Shown: one piece after another, positions 1 to 8,543 of the stretch
Numbering within the stretch: position 1 is the first letter of the stretch
Layout of the letters: every line of letters starts with the position of its first letter
Assembly (NCBI RefSeq): GCF_004216755.1
Contig: NZ_SGWZ01000002.1
Coordinates: forward strand, 682,001-746,000
Direction of reading: 5' to 3'
Source of the DNA: Kerstersia gyiorum
GTDB taxonomy: Bacteria; Pseudomonadota; Gammaproteobacteria; Burkholderiales; Burkholderiaceae_B
DNA: 64,000 bases
Made by a program: the position numbers and the translations under genes
Notes under the pieces: generated by a model
What the model saw: the letters and a program-made list of their open reading frames with translations, nothing else
What the model was told of the DNA's origin: nothing
Database searches by the model: none

Positions 1-957
1 CCAGTACTTGGTACGCTGCCTGACGCGTATCGGAAAGGTATCTGTCATTGCGCCGAGGGCCTGCTCAATGTTGTCCAGCGGGAACACACCGGAAATACGC
101 ATATCGGCAATCGAAGGGTCGTACCCGAGATGGCCGTGATGGTAGCGGGACAGTGACGCCGCCACCTGGCTCAACGGTGTATCCACGATGCTCAGCATGC
201 CATGCTGCCAGGCGTCGGAGCCAGGCGTGGCAGCTTGTATGGCGTGGGTTCGCTGACTATCAAACAGGGTTTGCTGGCCTGCTGCCAAGCGCAGCGGCGG
301 TGTTGCGCTTTGCATGGGGCGAATGGCGACAGCATGCTCCATGACTTGCACTTGAGTTGTCTGCGGATCCACCTGCACCAGAAAACGCGTTCCCAACGCC
401 TGTATGCTGCCATGCGGCGTTTCTACAATGAATGGGCGCTTATTGTTGAAGGCGCGGTCAGGATGGGTCTGTACCAGAATTTCGCCTTCGCGCAGCTGGA
501 TGCGGCGAAATAGGGCATCGAACGCAATAGAGACATCGGTGGCTGCATTCAGGAAAATTTCCGAACCATCGTCCAGCTGGAATTGGCGGCGTTCTGCTGT
601 GCCTGTACGCAGTTGATCAGGATGTGCCAGAATGTCGGGCAAATAGCGGTAGGCGCCCGCTGCCAGCAGGCCACCGGCGGCAAGCGGCAGGCCCAGGCTG
701 CGCAGGACTTCACGACGCCGGTTGCGACCCAGCACTGTGCTGGCAATGTCTCCTGGAATCTGCCCGAAGCGCGAACGTACATCCTGCAGGCGGTTCCATG
801 CCTGTTGGTGGGCAGGGCTGGATGCGAGCCAGCTTTGCCAATCATGTTGATCCCGAGGGGTCGCGGTTTCTGCAAGCAGTCGTGCATACCAATCAGCGGC
901 TTCGCGGATGGCCTGTGTTTCAGCCGCACTATAGCGGGATGGATGCTGCGTGTGCAT
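1..957 (-). CDS. FecR-type anti-sigma/signal-transducing protein, C-terminus cut by window edge
   Basis: Inner-membrane partner of the ECF sigma factor encoded just upstream. In the Fec paradigm it relays ferric-siderophore occupancy of an outer-membrane receptor to the sigma factor. I translated the frame from the ATG complementary to 955-957: at least 319 residues without a stop, so only a short C-terminal end is missing. Residues about 16-58 match the cytoplasmic N-terminal FecR domain (ADWYARLL, then DWQSWLAS and HQQAW). Residues about 87-105 are a hydrophobic membrane segment, about 118-215 the FecR domain (RRQFQLDDGSEIFLNA, later ALGTRFLVQ), and the last about 70 the periplasmic C-terminal domain (VDTPLSQVAASLSRY). 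It starts 18 nt after the sigma gene stop, so the two are cotranscribed. The cognate receptor would be expected beyond the left edge. Family call is strong; the ligand is unknown. Confidence 0.9.
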   Translation of the reverse strand, partial: MHTQHPSRYSAAETQAIREAADWYARLLAETATPRDQHDWQSWLASSPAHQQAWNRLQDVRSRFGQIPGDIASTVLGRNRRREVLRSLGLPLAAGGLLAAGAYRYLPDILAHPDQLRTGTAERRQFQLDDGSEIFLNAATDVSIAFDALFRRIQLREGEILVQTHPDRAFNNKRPFIVETPHGSIQALGTRFLVQVDPQTTQVQVMEHAVAIRPMQSATPPLRLAAGQQTLFDSQRTHAIQAATPGSDAWQHGMLSIVDTPLSQVAASLSRYHHGHLGYDPSIADMRISGVFPLDNIEQALGAMTDTFPIRVRQRTKYW

Positions 958-975
958 GGGTGAGCAGGCCGATAT

Positions 976-1488
976 TCAGGGCAGCATCAGGCAGCAATGC
1001 GCCATGGCGCGGGCCACATAGGTGGAGACGCTGCGTAAGGAAATGTTCAGCCTGGCAGCAATTTCCACATAAGGCAGGCCCTGGAATTGAGCCATGATAA
1101 AGGCTTGTTTTACCTTTGAGCCCAGACCATCCAGCATGCTATCGAATTCGAACAGAGATTCCCGCATCAGCGCCTGGGTTTCCAGGCTGGGTTGGGATTG
1201 GGGTGGCAGGGCAGCCAGTACTTCGAGATAGGCCCGTTCAATGGATTGGCGTCGATAAAAATTGGAGACCAGACGGCCTGCCACCGTTACCAGGTAGGCA
1301 CGGGGCTCGCGCAGTTCGTCCTGTTGGCGCAAATGGGCGCACAGCACCCGGACAAAGGTGTCCTGCGCCAGTTCATCGGCGTCTTCCGGGCGGCCAACCT
1401 TGGCGCGCAGCCAGTTGCGCAGCCAACCATGATGTTCTCGATACCAGACGCCAACTTCAGCCGTCGGGGAAGCCGGGCAGTTTTTCAT
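976..1488 (-). CDS. ECF RNA polymerase sigma factor, FecI family
   Basis: A 170-residue extracytoplasmic-function sigma factor of the iron-starvation type. Residues about 14-80 form region 2 (WYREHHGWLRNWL, then DADELAQDTFVRVL, the core-binding and -10 recognition helices). Residues about 108-162 form region 4 (LPYVEIAARLNISLRSVSTYVARAM, the -35 helix-turn-helix). The open frame runs further upstream, but the start at 1488 gives the usual FecI length. Longer versions would run back towards the yqeY terminator hairpin. No good Shine-Dalgarno is visible, so the start is moderately certain. A Fur-box-like sequence lies about 21 nt upstream of the start, fitting iron repression. FecR follows on the same strand. 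Expected target is a TonB-dependent receptor gene outside the window. Confidence 0.88.
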   Translation of the reverse strand: MKNCPASPTAEVGVWYREHHGWLRNWLRAKVGRPEDADELAQDTFVRVLCAHLRQQDELREPRAYLVTVAGRLVSNFYRRQSIERAYLEVLAALPPQSQPSLETQALMRESLFEFDSMLDGLGSKVKQAFIMAQFQGLPYVEIAARLNISLRSVSTYVARAMAHCCLMLP

Positions 1489-1509
1489 TGGACAATAGCG
1501 GAAGATGAT

Positions 1510-1528
1510 GGAAATGTTTCTTATTATT
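1510..1528 (-). promoter_or_regulatory. Candidate Fur box before the fecI-type sigma gene
   Basis: On the minus strand, ATAATAAGAAACATT (1527 down to 1513) matches 12 of 15 positions of the Fur core ATAATGATAATCATT, and about 13 of 19 of the full palindrome. It lies about 21 nt before the chosen sigma-factor ATG. Iron control of FecI-type genes by Fur is well established. The site itself is read by eye and unscored. Confidence 0.5.
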
Positions 1529-1582
1529 GTATCTTTTTTTTGTCTCTCTGCGAATCCATGGCTGCCACGACAAGATGAAAAC

Positions 1583-1610
1583 GGCAAAGGCGACCGGAGT
1601 CGCCTTTGCC
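1583..1610 (-). terminator. Intrinsic terminator of yqeY
   Basis: Perfect 12-bp inverted repeat (ggcaaaggcgac / gtcgcctttgcc) with a 4-nt loop, starting 38 nt past the yqeY stop. On the minus strand it is followed by GTTTTC, a short U tract, which points to termination of yqeY. It separates yqeY from the sigma-factor unit. Confidence 0.75.
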
Positions 1611-1647
1611 GCATGCCTGTCGCCGGCCACTGCCGACGGGGCTCAAA

Positions 1648-2109
1648 TCATGAGGCCAGCTTGCTTTTCACCAATGCCGAGAGTTGCGACATATCGGCGC
1701 GTCCGGCCAGCTTGGCTTTCAATGTGCCCATAATCTTCCCCATGGCAGCCGGGCCGCTGGCGCCTTGCGCCAAGGCTTCCTTGACGGCGGCATCGACGGC
1801 CGCTTCGATTTCGGCGGCATCGGCCTGCTGCGGCAGGAATTCCTGCAGGATGACCAATTCGGCTTCTTCCTGGGCGGCGGTTTCGGTGCGGCCCGCCTGG
1901 GCGAATGCCGTGATGGACTCACGGCGCTGCTTCACCTGCTTTTCCACGATGCGCTGTATCGCAGCGTCGTCCAGTTCTTCGCGGGTGTCGATTTCAACCT
2001 GTTTGATGGCGGCCTGCAGGAAACGCAGGGTGCCGAGGCGGGCGCTATCCTTCGCGCGCATGGCCGCCTTGATTTCATCCATGATCCGGGCTTTGAGCGA
2101 TGCTGACAT
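1648..2109 (-). CDS. yqeY: GatB/YqeY domain protein
   Basis: 153-residue cytoplasmic protein of the YqeY family, which shares a helical domain with the tail of GatB and is presumed to act on tRNA or tRNA-dependent amidation. No precise reaction is established. The sequence has the family opening (MSASLKARIMDEIKAAMRAKD), then the GTLRFLQAAIKQVEID stretch, the QEFLPQQ motif near residue 90 and the MGKIMGTLKAKLAGRADMS motif near residues 123-141. The start at 2109 gives normal family length; the frame stays open upstream but those residues have no family character. In many betaproteobacteria yqeY follows rpsU, which is not present here. It is divergent from fpr across about 210 nt. Confidence 0.92.
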   Translation of the reverse strand: MSASLKARIMDEIKAAMRAKDSARLGTLRFLQAAIKQVEIDTREELDDAAIQRIVEKQVKQRRESITAFAQAGRTETAAQEEAELVILQEFLPQQADAAEIEAAVDAAVKEALAQGASGPAAMGKIMGTLKAKLAGRADMSQLSALVKSKLAS

Positions 2110-2322
2110 GATGATCTTTGTCGTGTCTGTGTTGATTACAGCCAGCATCATACTACTGGCGCCCGCCGTGCTGCGGCAGCCCGGTGCCGCAATGTCATTA
2201 GATGGAACGGGTATATGCTTATTGCGCACCATTCTTATTCCCAACCGGGCACGCGTAAGTTGATAAAATGCCCGCACTTTCATCAATCCGCTGTATGGCA
2301 GCAAAGGTCATTCGTCAACAAC

Positions 2323-3102
2323 ATGGCAGCCTTCTACAACGAGCGTGTGCTCAGCGTGCATCACTGGAACGACACCCTGTTTTCCTTCAGGACCACCCGC
2401 GACCCCGCCTTGCGTTTCCATAACGGCCACTTCGTCATGATCGGCCTGGAAGTCGAAGGCAAGCCGCTGCTGCGTGCCTACAGTATTGCCAGCGCGAACT
2501 ACGAGGAACACCTGGAGTTCTTCAGCATCAAGGTGCAGAACGGTCCGCTGACTTCCCGCCTGCAGCACCTGCAGCCCGGTGACACCCTGCTGGTCAGCAA
2601 GAAACCCGTGGGCACGCTGGTGGCCGATGATCTGCGCCCCAATGGCCGCAATCTCTACCTGTTCGGCACAGGCACCGGCCTGGCGCCGTTCATGAGCATC
2701 ATCAAGGACCCGGAAGTGTACGAACGCTTCGAGAAGGTCGTGTTGCTGCACGGCGTGCGCTGGGTCAGTGAACTGGCCTATGCCGACTATATCCAGAAGG
2801 AACTGCCGGAAAATGAATTTTTCGGCGATATCGTCCGTGAAAAGCTGATTTACTACCCGACGGTGACGCGCGAGCCTTTCCGCAACCAGGGCCGGGTGAC
2901 CGAAGTCGTCGAGAACGGCAAGCTGTTCGAAACGATCGGCCTGCCGCCGCTGGACCCGGCCGTGGATCGCGCCATGATTTGCGGCAGTCCTTCCATGCTG
3001 CAGGACGTCAGCGCCATGCTGGACAGCCGGGGGTTCGTGATTTCCCCGGGGGTAGGCCAGCCTGGCGATTACGTCGTGGAACGGGCCTTTGTCGAGAAAT
3101 AA
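2323..3102 (+). CDS. fpr: Ferredoxin/flavodoxin--NADP(+) reductase
   Basis: FAD-dependent reductase of 259 residues that passes electrons between NADPH and ferredoxin or flavodoxin, with roles in oxidative-stress defence and Fe-S repair in the Fpr subclass. The FAD-binding motif RAYSIAS is at residues 51-57, with ISPG near the C-terminus. The NADP-binding GTGTGLAPF is at 115-123 and CGSPSM is near 225. The C-terminus VERAFVEK is the typical bacterial Fpr tail ending in an aromatic-rich segment. I chose the ATG at 2323 because upstream codons carry no family similarity. An AAAGG lies about 15 nt before it, a weak ribosome site. The location near recG-oxyR-dps suits a redox-stress setting, but that link is inferred. 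Confidence 0.93.
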   Translation: MAAFYNERVLSVHHWNDTLFSFRTTRDPALRFHNGHFVMIGLEVEGKPLLRAYSIASANYEEHLEFFSIKVQNGPLTSRLQHLQPGDTLLVSKKPVGTLVADDLRPNGRNLYLFGTGTGLAPFMSIIKDPEVYERFEKVVLLHGVRWVSELAYADYIQKELPENEFFGDIVREKLIYYPTVTREPFRNQGRVTEVVENGKLFETIGLPPLDPAVDRAMICGSPSMLQDVSAMLDSRGFVISPGVGQPGDYVVERAFVEK

Positions 3103-3146
3103 GCCCGCCTGCCCGCTTGCGCGCTGGCCCTTGCGCCGGTCTTATA

Positions 3147-3180
3147 TATAATCGTTACGCCGCCGGGGTGCCCGGCGGCG
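3147..3180 (+). promoter_or_regulatory. -10 consensus and strong leader hairpin upstream of ridA
   Basis: A perfect TATAAT at 3147-3152 is followed directly by a 10-bp GC-only inverted repeat with a 3-nt loop (3158-3167 / 3171-3180). No well-spaced -35 hexamer is visible. Transcription from this -10 would place the hairpin at the very 5' end of the ridA mRNA, where it could stabilise the message. Alternatively it could end fpr transcription, but no U tract follows. Confidence 0.4.
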
Positions 3181-3231
3181 TCCAATCTGTCAGGCTCCCG
3201 GGGGGAGACTGCGGCCAAGCGAGAGAACAAC

Positions 3232-3618
3232 ATGAGCAAGCAAATCATTCATACCGATGCCGCCCCGGCAGCGGTCGGTCCGTATTCCCAGGCTGTTGCC
3301 GCCAGTGGCGCGCGCACAGTGTTCCTTTCCGGCCAGATCGGCCTGGAACCCGGTACCGGTGAACTGGTGTCGGAAAACTTCGAAGCCCAGGTGCGCCAGG
3401 CGTTTGCCAATATGGCGGCGGTTATCGAAGCAGCCGGCGGCACGCTGGACAACGTCGTCAAACTGACCTTGTACCTGACGGATCTCAGCCGTTTCGCGGC
3501 AGCCAACGCCATCATGGCGGAACTGATCCCGCAACCGTTCCCGGCACGTTCCACGATCGGCGTGGCCAGCCTGCCCAAGGGCGCACAGTTCGAAGTCGAG
3601 GCCATTCTCGTCATCTGA
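3232..3618 (+). CDS. ridA: RidA family reactive-intermediate deaminase
   Basis: 128-residue trimeric enzyme of the YjgF/YER057c/UK114 family that hydrolyses enamine/imine intermediates released by PLP enzymes, such as 2-aminoacrylate from serine or threonine dehydratase. It keeps the N-terminal GPYSQA motif (16-21), the SGQIGL strand (33-38) and the key Arg106 in PARSTIGV with Glu122 in FEVEAI, the residues that hold the substrate carboxylate. Length is exactly typical. Cytoplasmic. A separate short leader lies upstream with a strong hairpin, and recG begins 21 nt after the stop, so the two may be cotranscribed. Confidence 0.95.
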   Translation: MSKQIIHTDAAPAAVGPYSQAVAASGARTVFLSGQIGLEPGTGELVSENFEAQVRQAFANMAAVIEAAGGTLDNVVKLTLYLTDLSRFAAANAIMAELIPQPFPARSTIGVASLPKGAQFEVEAILVI

Positions 3619-3639
3619 GCGGGAGTCGCCGCCTCTTTC

Positions 3640-5727
3640 ATGCAGACAGAAGCACCGTCTGGCAAAAAAGGCCGTCAAGGCGCCCGCGGGCGCCCGTCGG
3701 CGGCGACTGTTGCCGCACGGCTGGAACGCCTGGGCCTGCGCCGCCCGGAAGACTTCGCGCTGCATTTACCGCTGCGCTACGAAGACGAAACCCAGGTCGT
3801 TCCCATTGCCCAGGCACGTCCTGGTAGCGTGGCGCAAGTGTCCGGCCATGTGACGCGCAATGAGGTGCTGTTGCGGCCGCGCCGCCAATTGAGCGTGACG
3901 CTGGCTGACGACAGCGGCACCATGACCTTGCGCTGGCTGAACTTCTATCCGAATCAGCGCAAACAGGTTGAAGAGGGTGCGGAAATCCGCGCCATCGGGG
4001 AAGTCCGGGGCAACCTGTTCGGCAAGGAAATCATCCATCCGCGCATCGTGCCGGCGGGTCGCGACTTGCCGCAGGCGCTGACACCGGTTTACCCCACCAC
4101 GGAAGGCTTGTCGCAGCCAGTGCTGCGCAAGGCGATTGCAGATGCGCTGCCGCGCGCGCACCTGGACGACATCCTGCCGGCGCCGCTGCGCGAACGGCTG
4201 GGCCTGATGGACTTGCATGAAGCCGTCATGTTTCTGCATGCCCCTGAGCCAGGAACGCCGCTGCACACTCTGGAATTTCGCACGCATCCGGCCTGGCGGC
4301 GCGTCATGTTCGACGAAATGCTGGCGCACCAGCTGTCCATGGCGGCAGCCAGGGCTGCCCGGTTGGCCAAGCGCGCCCGCCCGTTGGCGCTGCGTACTGA
4401 TGAAGACTCCCTGACCAAGCGTTTGCTGGCACGCCTGCCATTCGCGCTGACCGGCGCGCAGCAGCGCGTGGTTGCTGAAATCTCTGCAGACCTGGGCCGG
4501 GCCCACCCCATGCACCGCCTGCTGCAGGGCGATGTCGGCAGCGGCAAGACGGTGGTGGCAGCGCTGGCAGCGGCCCAGGCGATAGATGCCGGCGCACAGG
4601 TGGCGTTGATGGCGCCAACCGAACTGCTGGCCGAACAGCACTTTCGCAAGCTGGTGGACTGGCTGGAGCCGCTGGGCGTGCCGGTTGCCTGGTTGAGCGG
4701 CAGCCAGAAGGCCAAGGCCCGCCGCGAGGCCTTGCAGGCCGTGGCGCAGGGGCAGGCGCCGCTGGTGGTGGGCACCCAGGCCTTGGTGCAGGACCATGTG
4801 GATTTTGATTGCCTGGGGCTGGTCATTGTCGATGAGCAGCACCGTTTCGGCGTGGGCCAACGCCTGGCATTGAGCCGCAAAGGGGAAGACGACGCTGCTG
4901 CGGAAGTGCCACACTTGCTCAATATGAGCGCGACGCCGATTCCCCGCACGCTGGCCATGACGCATTTTGCCGATCTCGATGTCTCGGTGATCGACGAACT
5001 GCCGCCGGGACGCACGCCCGTGCGCACCAAACTGGTGGAAGAAGGACGCCGCAAGGAGGTCATCGCGCTGGTGGCCCAGGCCGTGCGCGAAGGGCGGCAG
5101 GCCTACTGGGTCTGTCCGCTGGTGGAAGAAAGCGAGGCGCTGGCCTTGCAGACGGCGGTCGATACCCATGCTGCCTTGAGCAGCGCCTTGCCCGATCTGG
5201 CGCTCGGGCTCGTGCATGGACGCTTGAACGCCACGGAAAAGGCGGTTGTCATGGATGCCTTCCGTGCCGGTGAAATAGACCTGCTGGTGGCAACCACCGT
5301 CATCGAGGTCGGGGTGGATGTGCCCAACGCCTCCCTGATGGTGATAGAGCATGCCGAACGCTTCGGCCTGGCGCAGTTGCATCAATTGCGCGGACGCGTA
5401 GGGCGGGGCGCCGCGCAGTCGGTTTGCGTCCTGCTGTACCAGGGCCCGCTGTCGGCTCATGCCCGCGACCGTCTCAAGGCCATGTACGAAACCAATGATG
5501 GTTTTGAAATTGCCCGGCGCGACCTGGCGCAACGCGGCCCGGGCGAATTCCTGGGAACACGTCAATCCGGCATGGCCATGTTGCGCTATGGCGACCCGGA
5601 ACAGTTCCCCGAACTGGCCGAGCAAGCGCGTGATGCCGCGCGGCAACTGCTGCGCGATGCGCCAGCAGTTGCAAGCGACCACCTGGACCGCTGGATGGCC
5701 GGCCGGGAAGATTTCCTGAGAACGTGA
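3640..5727 (+). CDS. recG: ATP-dependent DNA helicase RecG
   Basis: 695-residue superfamily 2 helicase that remodels stalled replication forks and Holliday junctions. An N-terminal wedge/OB domain (about residues 60-150, ALHLPLRYEDET onward) is followed by the helicase core. Walker A GDVGSGKT is at about 297-304, the DEQH motif II (DEQHRFGVGQR) at about 398, motif III NMSATPIPRT, the LVHGRLN and VATTVIEVGVDVPNA segments, and motif VI QLRGRVGRG. The C-terminal QRGPGEFLGTRQSG is a RecG hallmark. Length matches E. coli RecG (693). The start at 3640 follows ridA by 21 nt with no strong SD seen. recG-oxyR adjacency is common in Bordetella-like genomes. Confidence 0.97.
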   Translation: MQTEAPSGKKGRQGARGRPSAATVAARLERLGLRRPEDFALHLPLRYEDETQVVPIAQARPGSVAQVSGHVTRNEVLLRPRRQLSVTLADDSGTMTLRWLNFYPNQRKQVEEGAEIRAIGEVRGNLFGKEIIHPRIVPAGRDLPQALTPVYPTTEGLSQPVLRKAIADALPRAHLDDILPAPLRERLGLMDLHEAVMFLHAPEPGTPLHTLEFRTHPAWRRVMFDEMLAHQLSMAAARAARLAKRARPLALRTDEDSLTKRLLARLPFALTGAQQRVVAEISADLGRAHPMHRLLQGDVGSGKTVVAALAAAQAIDAGAQVALMAPTELLAEQHFRKLVDWLEPLGVPVAWLSGSQKAKARREALQAVAQGQAPLVVGTQALVQDHVDFDCLGLVIVDEQHRFGVGQRLALSRKGEDDAAAEVPHLLNMSATPIPRTLAMTHFADLDVSVIDELPPGRTPVRTKLVEEGRRKEVIALVAQAVREGRQAYWVCPLVEESEALALQTAVDTHAALSSALPDLALGLVHGRLNATEKAVVMDAFRAGEIDLLVATTVIEVGVDVPNASLMVIEHAERFGLAQLHQLRGRVGRGAAQSVCVLLYQGPLSAHARDRLKAMYETNDGFEIARRDLAQRGPGEFLGTRQSGMAMLRYGDPEQFPELAEQARDAARQLLRDAPAVASDHLDRWMAGREDFLRT

Positions 5728-5981
5728 CACCCATGTAAACGAAACATCAATCATGCGGCGGGGCGTGCCAGATGCCATATCATGTACTCAGGCTTTGGGT
5801 ATTCCAGGCGCGCTCATGGGGCAGCGCAGGGCTGTCGGCATGGCGCAGCCGGGCCTTTGCCCGTCAGGGTGTGCTGGCGTAGTGGTATTCACTGGGGGCC
5901 GGGGGCTCTCAGAAAACGTGGTAAAGACACGGCAGCATTCAGGCTGCCGGTTTTCCAAGAAAAAAATAGCGGAATTCTTTA

Positions 5982-6929
5982 ATGACTTTGACCGAGTTGA
6001 AGTACATCGTCGCAGTTGCCAGGGAGCGTCATTTCGGGCGGGCTGCCGAGGCGTGCTTCGTCAGCCAGCCGACGCTGTCCGTCGCCATACGCAAGCTGGA
6101 AGATGAGCTGGGCGTGGCGATTTTCGAACGCGGCAGTTCAGAGGTCGGCGTCACGGCCCTGGGTGAACGCATCGTGGCGCAGGCGCAGAAGGTTCTGGAA
6201 GAAAGCGCCTACCTGAAGGAAATCGCCCAGCAAGGCCACGACCCCTTGTCCGGGCCATTGCGTGTGGGCGTCATTCACACCATCGGGCCGTACCTGCTGC
6301 CTTACCTTGTGCCGCGCCACATCGCCAGCATCCCTCAGATGCCACTGCTGCTGCAGGAGAATTTCACGGTGCGCCTGGTCGAACTGCTGCGCCAGGGGGA
6401 AATCGACTGCGCCATCATGGCCTTGCCGCTGCCGGAAACCGGTTTGATGACCCGTCCCCTGTACGACGAACCGTTCGTGGTCGCCGTGCCGGTCAATCAT
6501 CCCTGGGCCAGCCTGGAAGCCATTGACGCCAATGACCTGAAACAGGAAACCATGCTGCTGCTCGGGCATGGCCACTGCTTCCGCGACCAGGTACTCGGGG
6601 TCTGTCCGGAAATGTCGCGGTTTTCCGCCGCCGCCGATGGTATCCAGCGTTCGTTCGAGGGGTCTTCGCTGGAAACCATCCGGCACATGGTGGCGTCGGG
6701 GATAGGCATCACCGTGCTGCCGATCACATCCGTACCCAAGGATGCGTCCAGCACGCCGCTGCTGCGCTACATTCCGTTCCGCTCGCCCGTCCCGGACCGC
6801 CGGGTGGTTCTGGCCTGGCGTCGCAGCTTTCCGCGCCAGGCTGCCGTCGATGCGCTGGCGCATACCGTGTATGAGTGCGGCATGCCCAATGTGAAAATGC
6901 TCGAAGAAAGCGAGATCGAACAGGTCTGA
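5982..6929 (+). CDS. oxyR: Hydrogen peroxide-inducible LysR-type regulator OxyR
   Basis: 315-residue LysR-family activator that senses H2O2 through a reversible disulfide. The N-terminal winged helix-turn-helix spans residues about 2-60 (TELKYIVAVARERHFGRAAEACFVSQPTLS). The effector domain contains Cys199 and Cys208 in GHGHCFRDQVLGVCPE, the same residue numbers as the redox pair of E. coli OxyR, so sensing chemistry is very probably intact. Start at the ATG 5982, which gives the normal TLTELKYIV opening. The AT-rich stretch just before the start may be promoter. Dps, a classical OxyR target, is next on the same strand 164 nt away. Some betaproteobacterial OxyRs act as repressors as well as activators. 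Confidence 0.97.
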   Translation: MTLTELKYIVAVARERHFGRAAEACFVSQPTLSVAIRKLEDELGVAIFERGSSEVGVTALGERIVAQAQKVLEESAYLKEIAQQGHDPLSGPLRVGVIHTIGPYLLPYLVPRHIASIPQMPLLLQENFTVRLVELLRQGEIDCAIMALPLPETGLMTRPLYDEPFVVAVPVNHPWASLEAIDANDLKQETMLLLGHGHCFRDQVLGVCPEMSRFSAAADGIQRSFEGSSLETIRHMVASGIGITVLPITSVPKDASSTPLLRYIPFRSPVPDRRVVLAWRRSFPRQAAVDALAHTVYECGMPNVKMLEESEIEQV

Positions 6930-7093
6930 ACGCCGCCTGCCCAGGACACCGCCAGGCAGATCCGGCAGTCAGGCTGCGAGCAAGCCTTACGGGCTTTCTG
7001 CTATGCTATCCCAGTCATCAGAGCGCCTGGCTGGCAGTCTGCCGGGCAGGCGCCCAACGGCGGGGAACCCGCCATCTGAACCAGGAGAAACGT

Positions 7094-7588
7094 ATGTCCA
7101 GTTCCAAGAAAGTCGCTGCGCCCAGCATTGATATCGGCATCTCTGAAAAAAACCGTCTGGAAGTTGCCCAGGAATTGTCCAAGGTGCTGGCCGATGCCCA
7201 CGCGCTGTACCTGATGACGCACAATTTCCACTGGAACGTGACCGGTCCCTTGTTCAATACGCTGCACGCGATGTTCATGGACCAGTACACCGAGCAGTGG
7301 AATGCGCTGGACGATATCGCCGAACGCATCCGCGCACTGGGTGTTTACGCGCCCGGTACCTATCGCGAGTTCTCCAAACTGGCCTCCATCGCCGAGCCGG
7401 AAGACGTGCCGGAAGCGCTGGAAATGGTGCGCTTGCTGGTCAAGGGCAATGAATCCGTCGCCAAGACGGCGCGCAAGGCTTTCAGCGTGGCCGACGAGGC
7501 CAATGACCAGCCCACCGCCGATCTGCTGACCCAGCGCCTGGATATCCACGAAAAGAACGCGTGGATGCTGCGCAGCCTCTTGCAATAA
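7094..7588 (+). CDS. dps: Dps/ferritin-like DNA-protection protein
   Basis: 164-residue subunit of a dodecameric mini-ferritin that oxidises Fe(II) with H2O2 and stores iron, and in some species coats DNA. Intersubunit ferroxidase residues are present: His46 in NFHWNV, His58 in NTLHAMF, and Asp73 with Glu77 in LDDIAERIR. The N-terminus is short and has two lysines (SSSKK), as in DNA-binding forms. A clear ribosome site AGGAGA ends 5 nt before the ATG at 7094. It follows oxyR on the same strand with its own 164-nt leader, so OxyR control is expected though I cannot identify the operator with confidence. A bidirectional terminator follows. Confidence 0.96.
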   Translation: MSSSKKVAAPSIDIGISEKNRLEVAQELSKVLADAHALYLMTHNFHWNVTGPLFNTLHAMFMDQYTEQWNALDDIAERIRALGVYAPGTYREFSKLASIAEPEDVPEALEMVRLLVKGNESVAKTARKAFSVADEANDQPTADLLTQRLDIHEKNAWMLRSLLQ

Positions 7589-7640
7589 ACCTGAGCCGCT
7601 GGCATCGCTTGCCCGCAGGGTGCGACTGCCGGTGCCACGC

Positions 7641-7684
7641 AAAACGCCCTGGGTGAGGGGAAGTTCCCGCGCCCAGGGCGTTTT
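7641..7684. terminator. Bidirectional terminator between dps and cysW
   Basis: Inverted repeat with 13-bp arms (7641-7653 and 7672-7684, core acgccctggg / cccagggcgt) flanked by A4 on the left and T6 on the right. It serves dps on the plus strand and cysW on the minus strand. No gene fits between dps and cysW, so the cys cluster ends here. Confidence 0.85.
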
Positions 7685-7703
7685 TTCTTGCCTGTCTCTG
7701 TGT

Positions 7704-8540
7704 CTATTTGCTGCCCGGGCTGCGGGCTTGCAACAGTACGTCTTTGCGTTCCATGACGATCTTTGCCGCCAGCGTTACCAGGGCAATCGTCGTCAGCAAT
7801 GCCGCGGCGGTGAAGGCGGCCACGGCCTTGTTGTCGTCATTGAGCTGCTGGATCAAAAGCGGCAGCGTCAGGGTTTTGCCGCGAATGACGCCGGATACGA
7901 CCGATACGGCGCCGAACTCGCCCACGGCGCGGGCATTGGTGATGGCCACGCCGTAAAGCAGTCCCCACTTGATTTTAGGCAGCGTGATGCGGCGGAAAAT
8001 CTGCCACCCGCTGGCACCCAGCGTCAAGGCTGCATGTTCTTCGTCATTGCCCTGCGCCTGCATCAGCGGAATCAGGATGCGCGCCACGAAGGGCGCGGTG
8101 ACGAACATGGTGGCCATGACCATGCCGGGCCAGGCGAATATCAGCTGGATGTCGTGTTCGTACAGCCACTCTCCGAACAGGCCTTCCAGCCCGTATACCA
8201 GCAGATAGCACAGACCGGCCACTACGGGAGAAATGGCATAGGGAATGTCGGTCAGCGTAATGAGGAACTGGCGGCCGCGGAAACGGTACTGCGTCACGCA
8301 CCAGGCCAGCATGATGCCGAACACGAGGTTCACGGGCACGGTGATCGCGGCTATCAGCAGCGTCAGCTTGATGGCATGCACGGTGTCGGGAGCAAGAACA
8401 TTGCTGACGAATGTGTTCCAGCCCAGTGACAAGGCCTGCGTAAAAATCAGCAGCAGGGGCAGTACCAGCAGCAGCACTGCGCCGGTGACGCCCAGGGCGA
8501 TCAGTGTCCAGGCCTTCCAGCCTTGTTGCTTGTGTTGCAT
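7704..8540 (-). CDS. cysW: Sulfate/thiosulfate ABC transporter permease CysW
   Basis: 278-residue inner-membrane permease, second subunit of the CysTW channel that imports sulfate or thiosulfate delivered by Sbp/CysP. It has six predicted hydrophobic segments. The conserved EAA-type cytoplasmic loop (EEHAALTLGASGWQIFRRITLP) is where the ATPase CysA docks, and GEFGAVSVVSG is characteristic of CysW. It follows cysT with a 3-nt gap, so they are translationally linked. The gene is last in this minus-strand unit. CysA, which normally follows cysW, is absent here, so ATPase must come from elsewhere in the genome. Confidence 0.95.
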   Translation of the reverse strand: MQHKQQGWKAWTLIALGVTGAVLLLVLPLLLIFTQALSLGWNTFVSNVLAPDTVHAIKLTLLIAAITVPVNLVFGIMLAWCVTQYRFRGRQFLITLTDIPYAISPVVAGLCYLLVYGLEGLFGEWLYEHDIQLIFAWPGMVMATMFVTAPFVARILIPLMQAQGNDEEHAALTLGASGWQIFRRITLPKIKWGLLYGVAITNARAVGEFGAVSVVSGVIRGKTLTLPLLIQQLNDDNKAVAAFTAAALLTTIALVTLAAKIVMERKDVLLQARSPGSK

Positions 8541-8543
8541 GGC

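Noticed and set aside
3766..5778. 670-codon open frame on the minus strand
   Set aside because: It lies antisense to recG, which carries every expected helicase motif. The translation is rich in His, Gln and Arg with no domain character, a usual artefact in GC-rich DNA.
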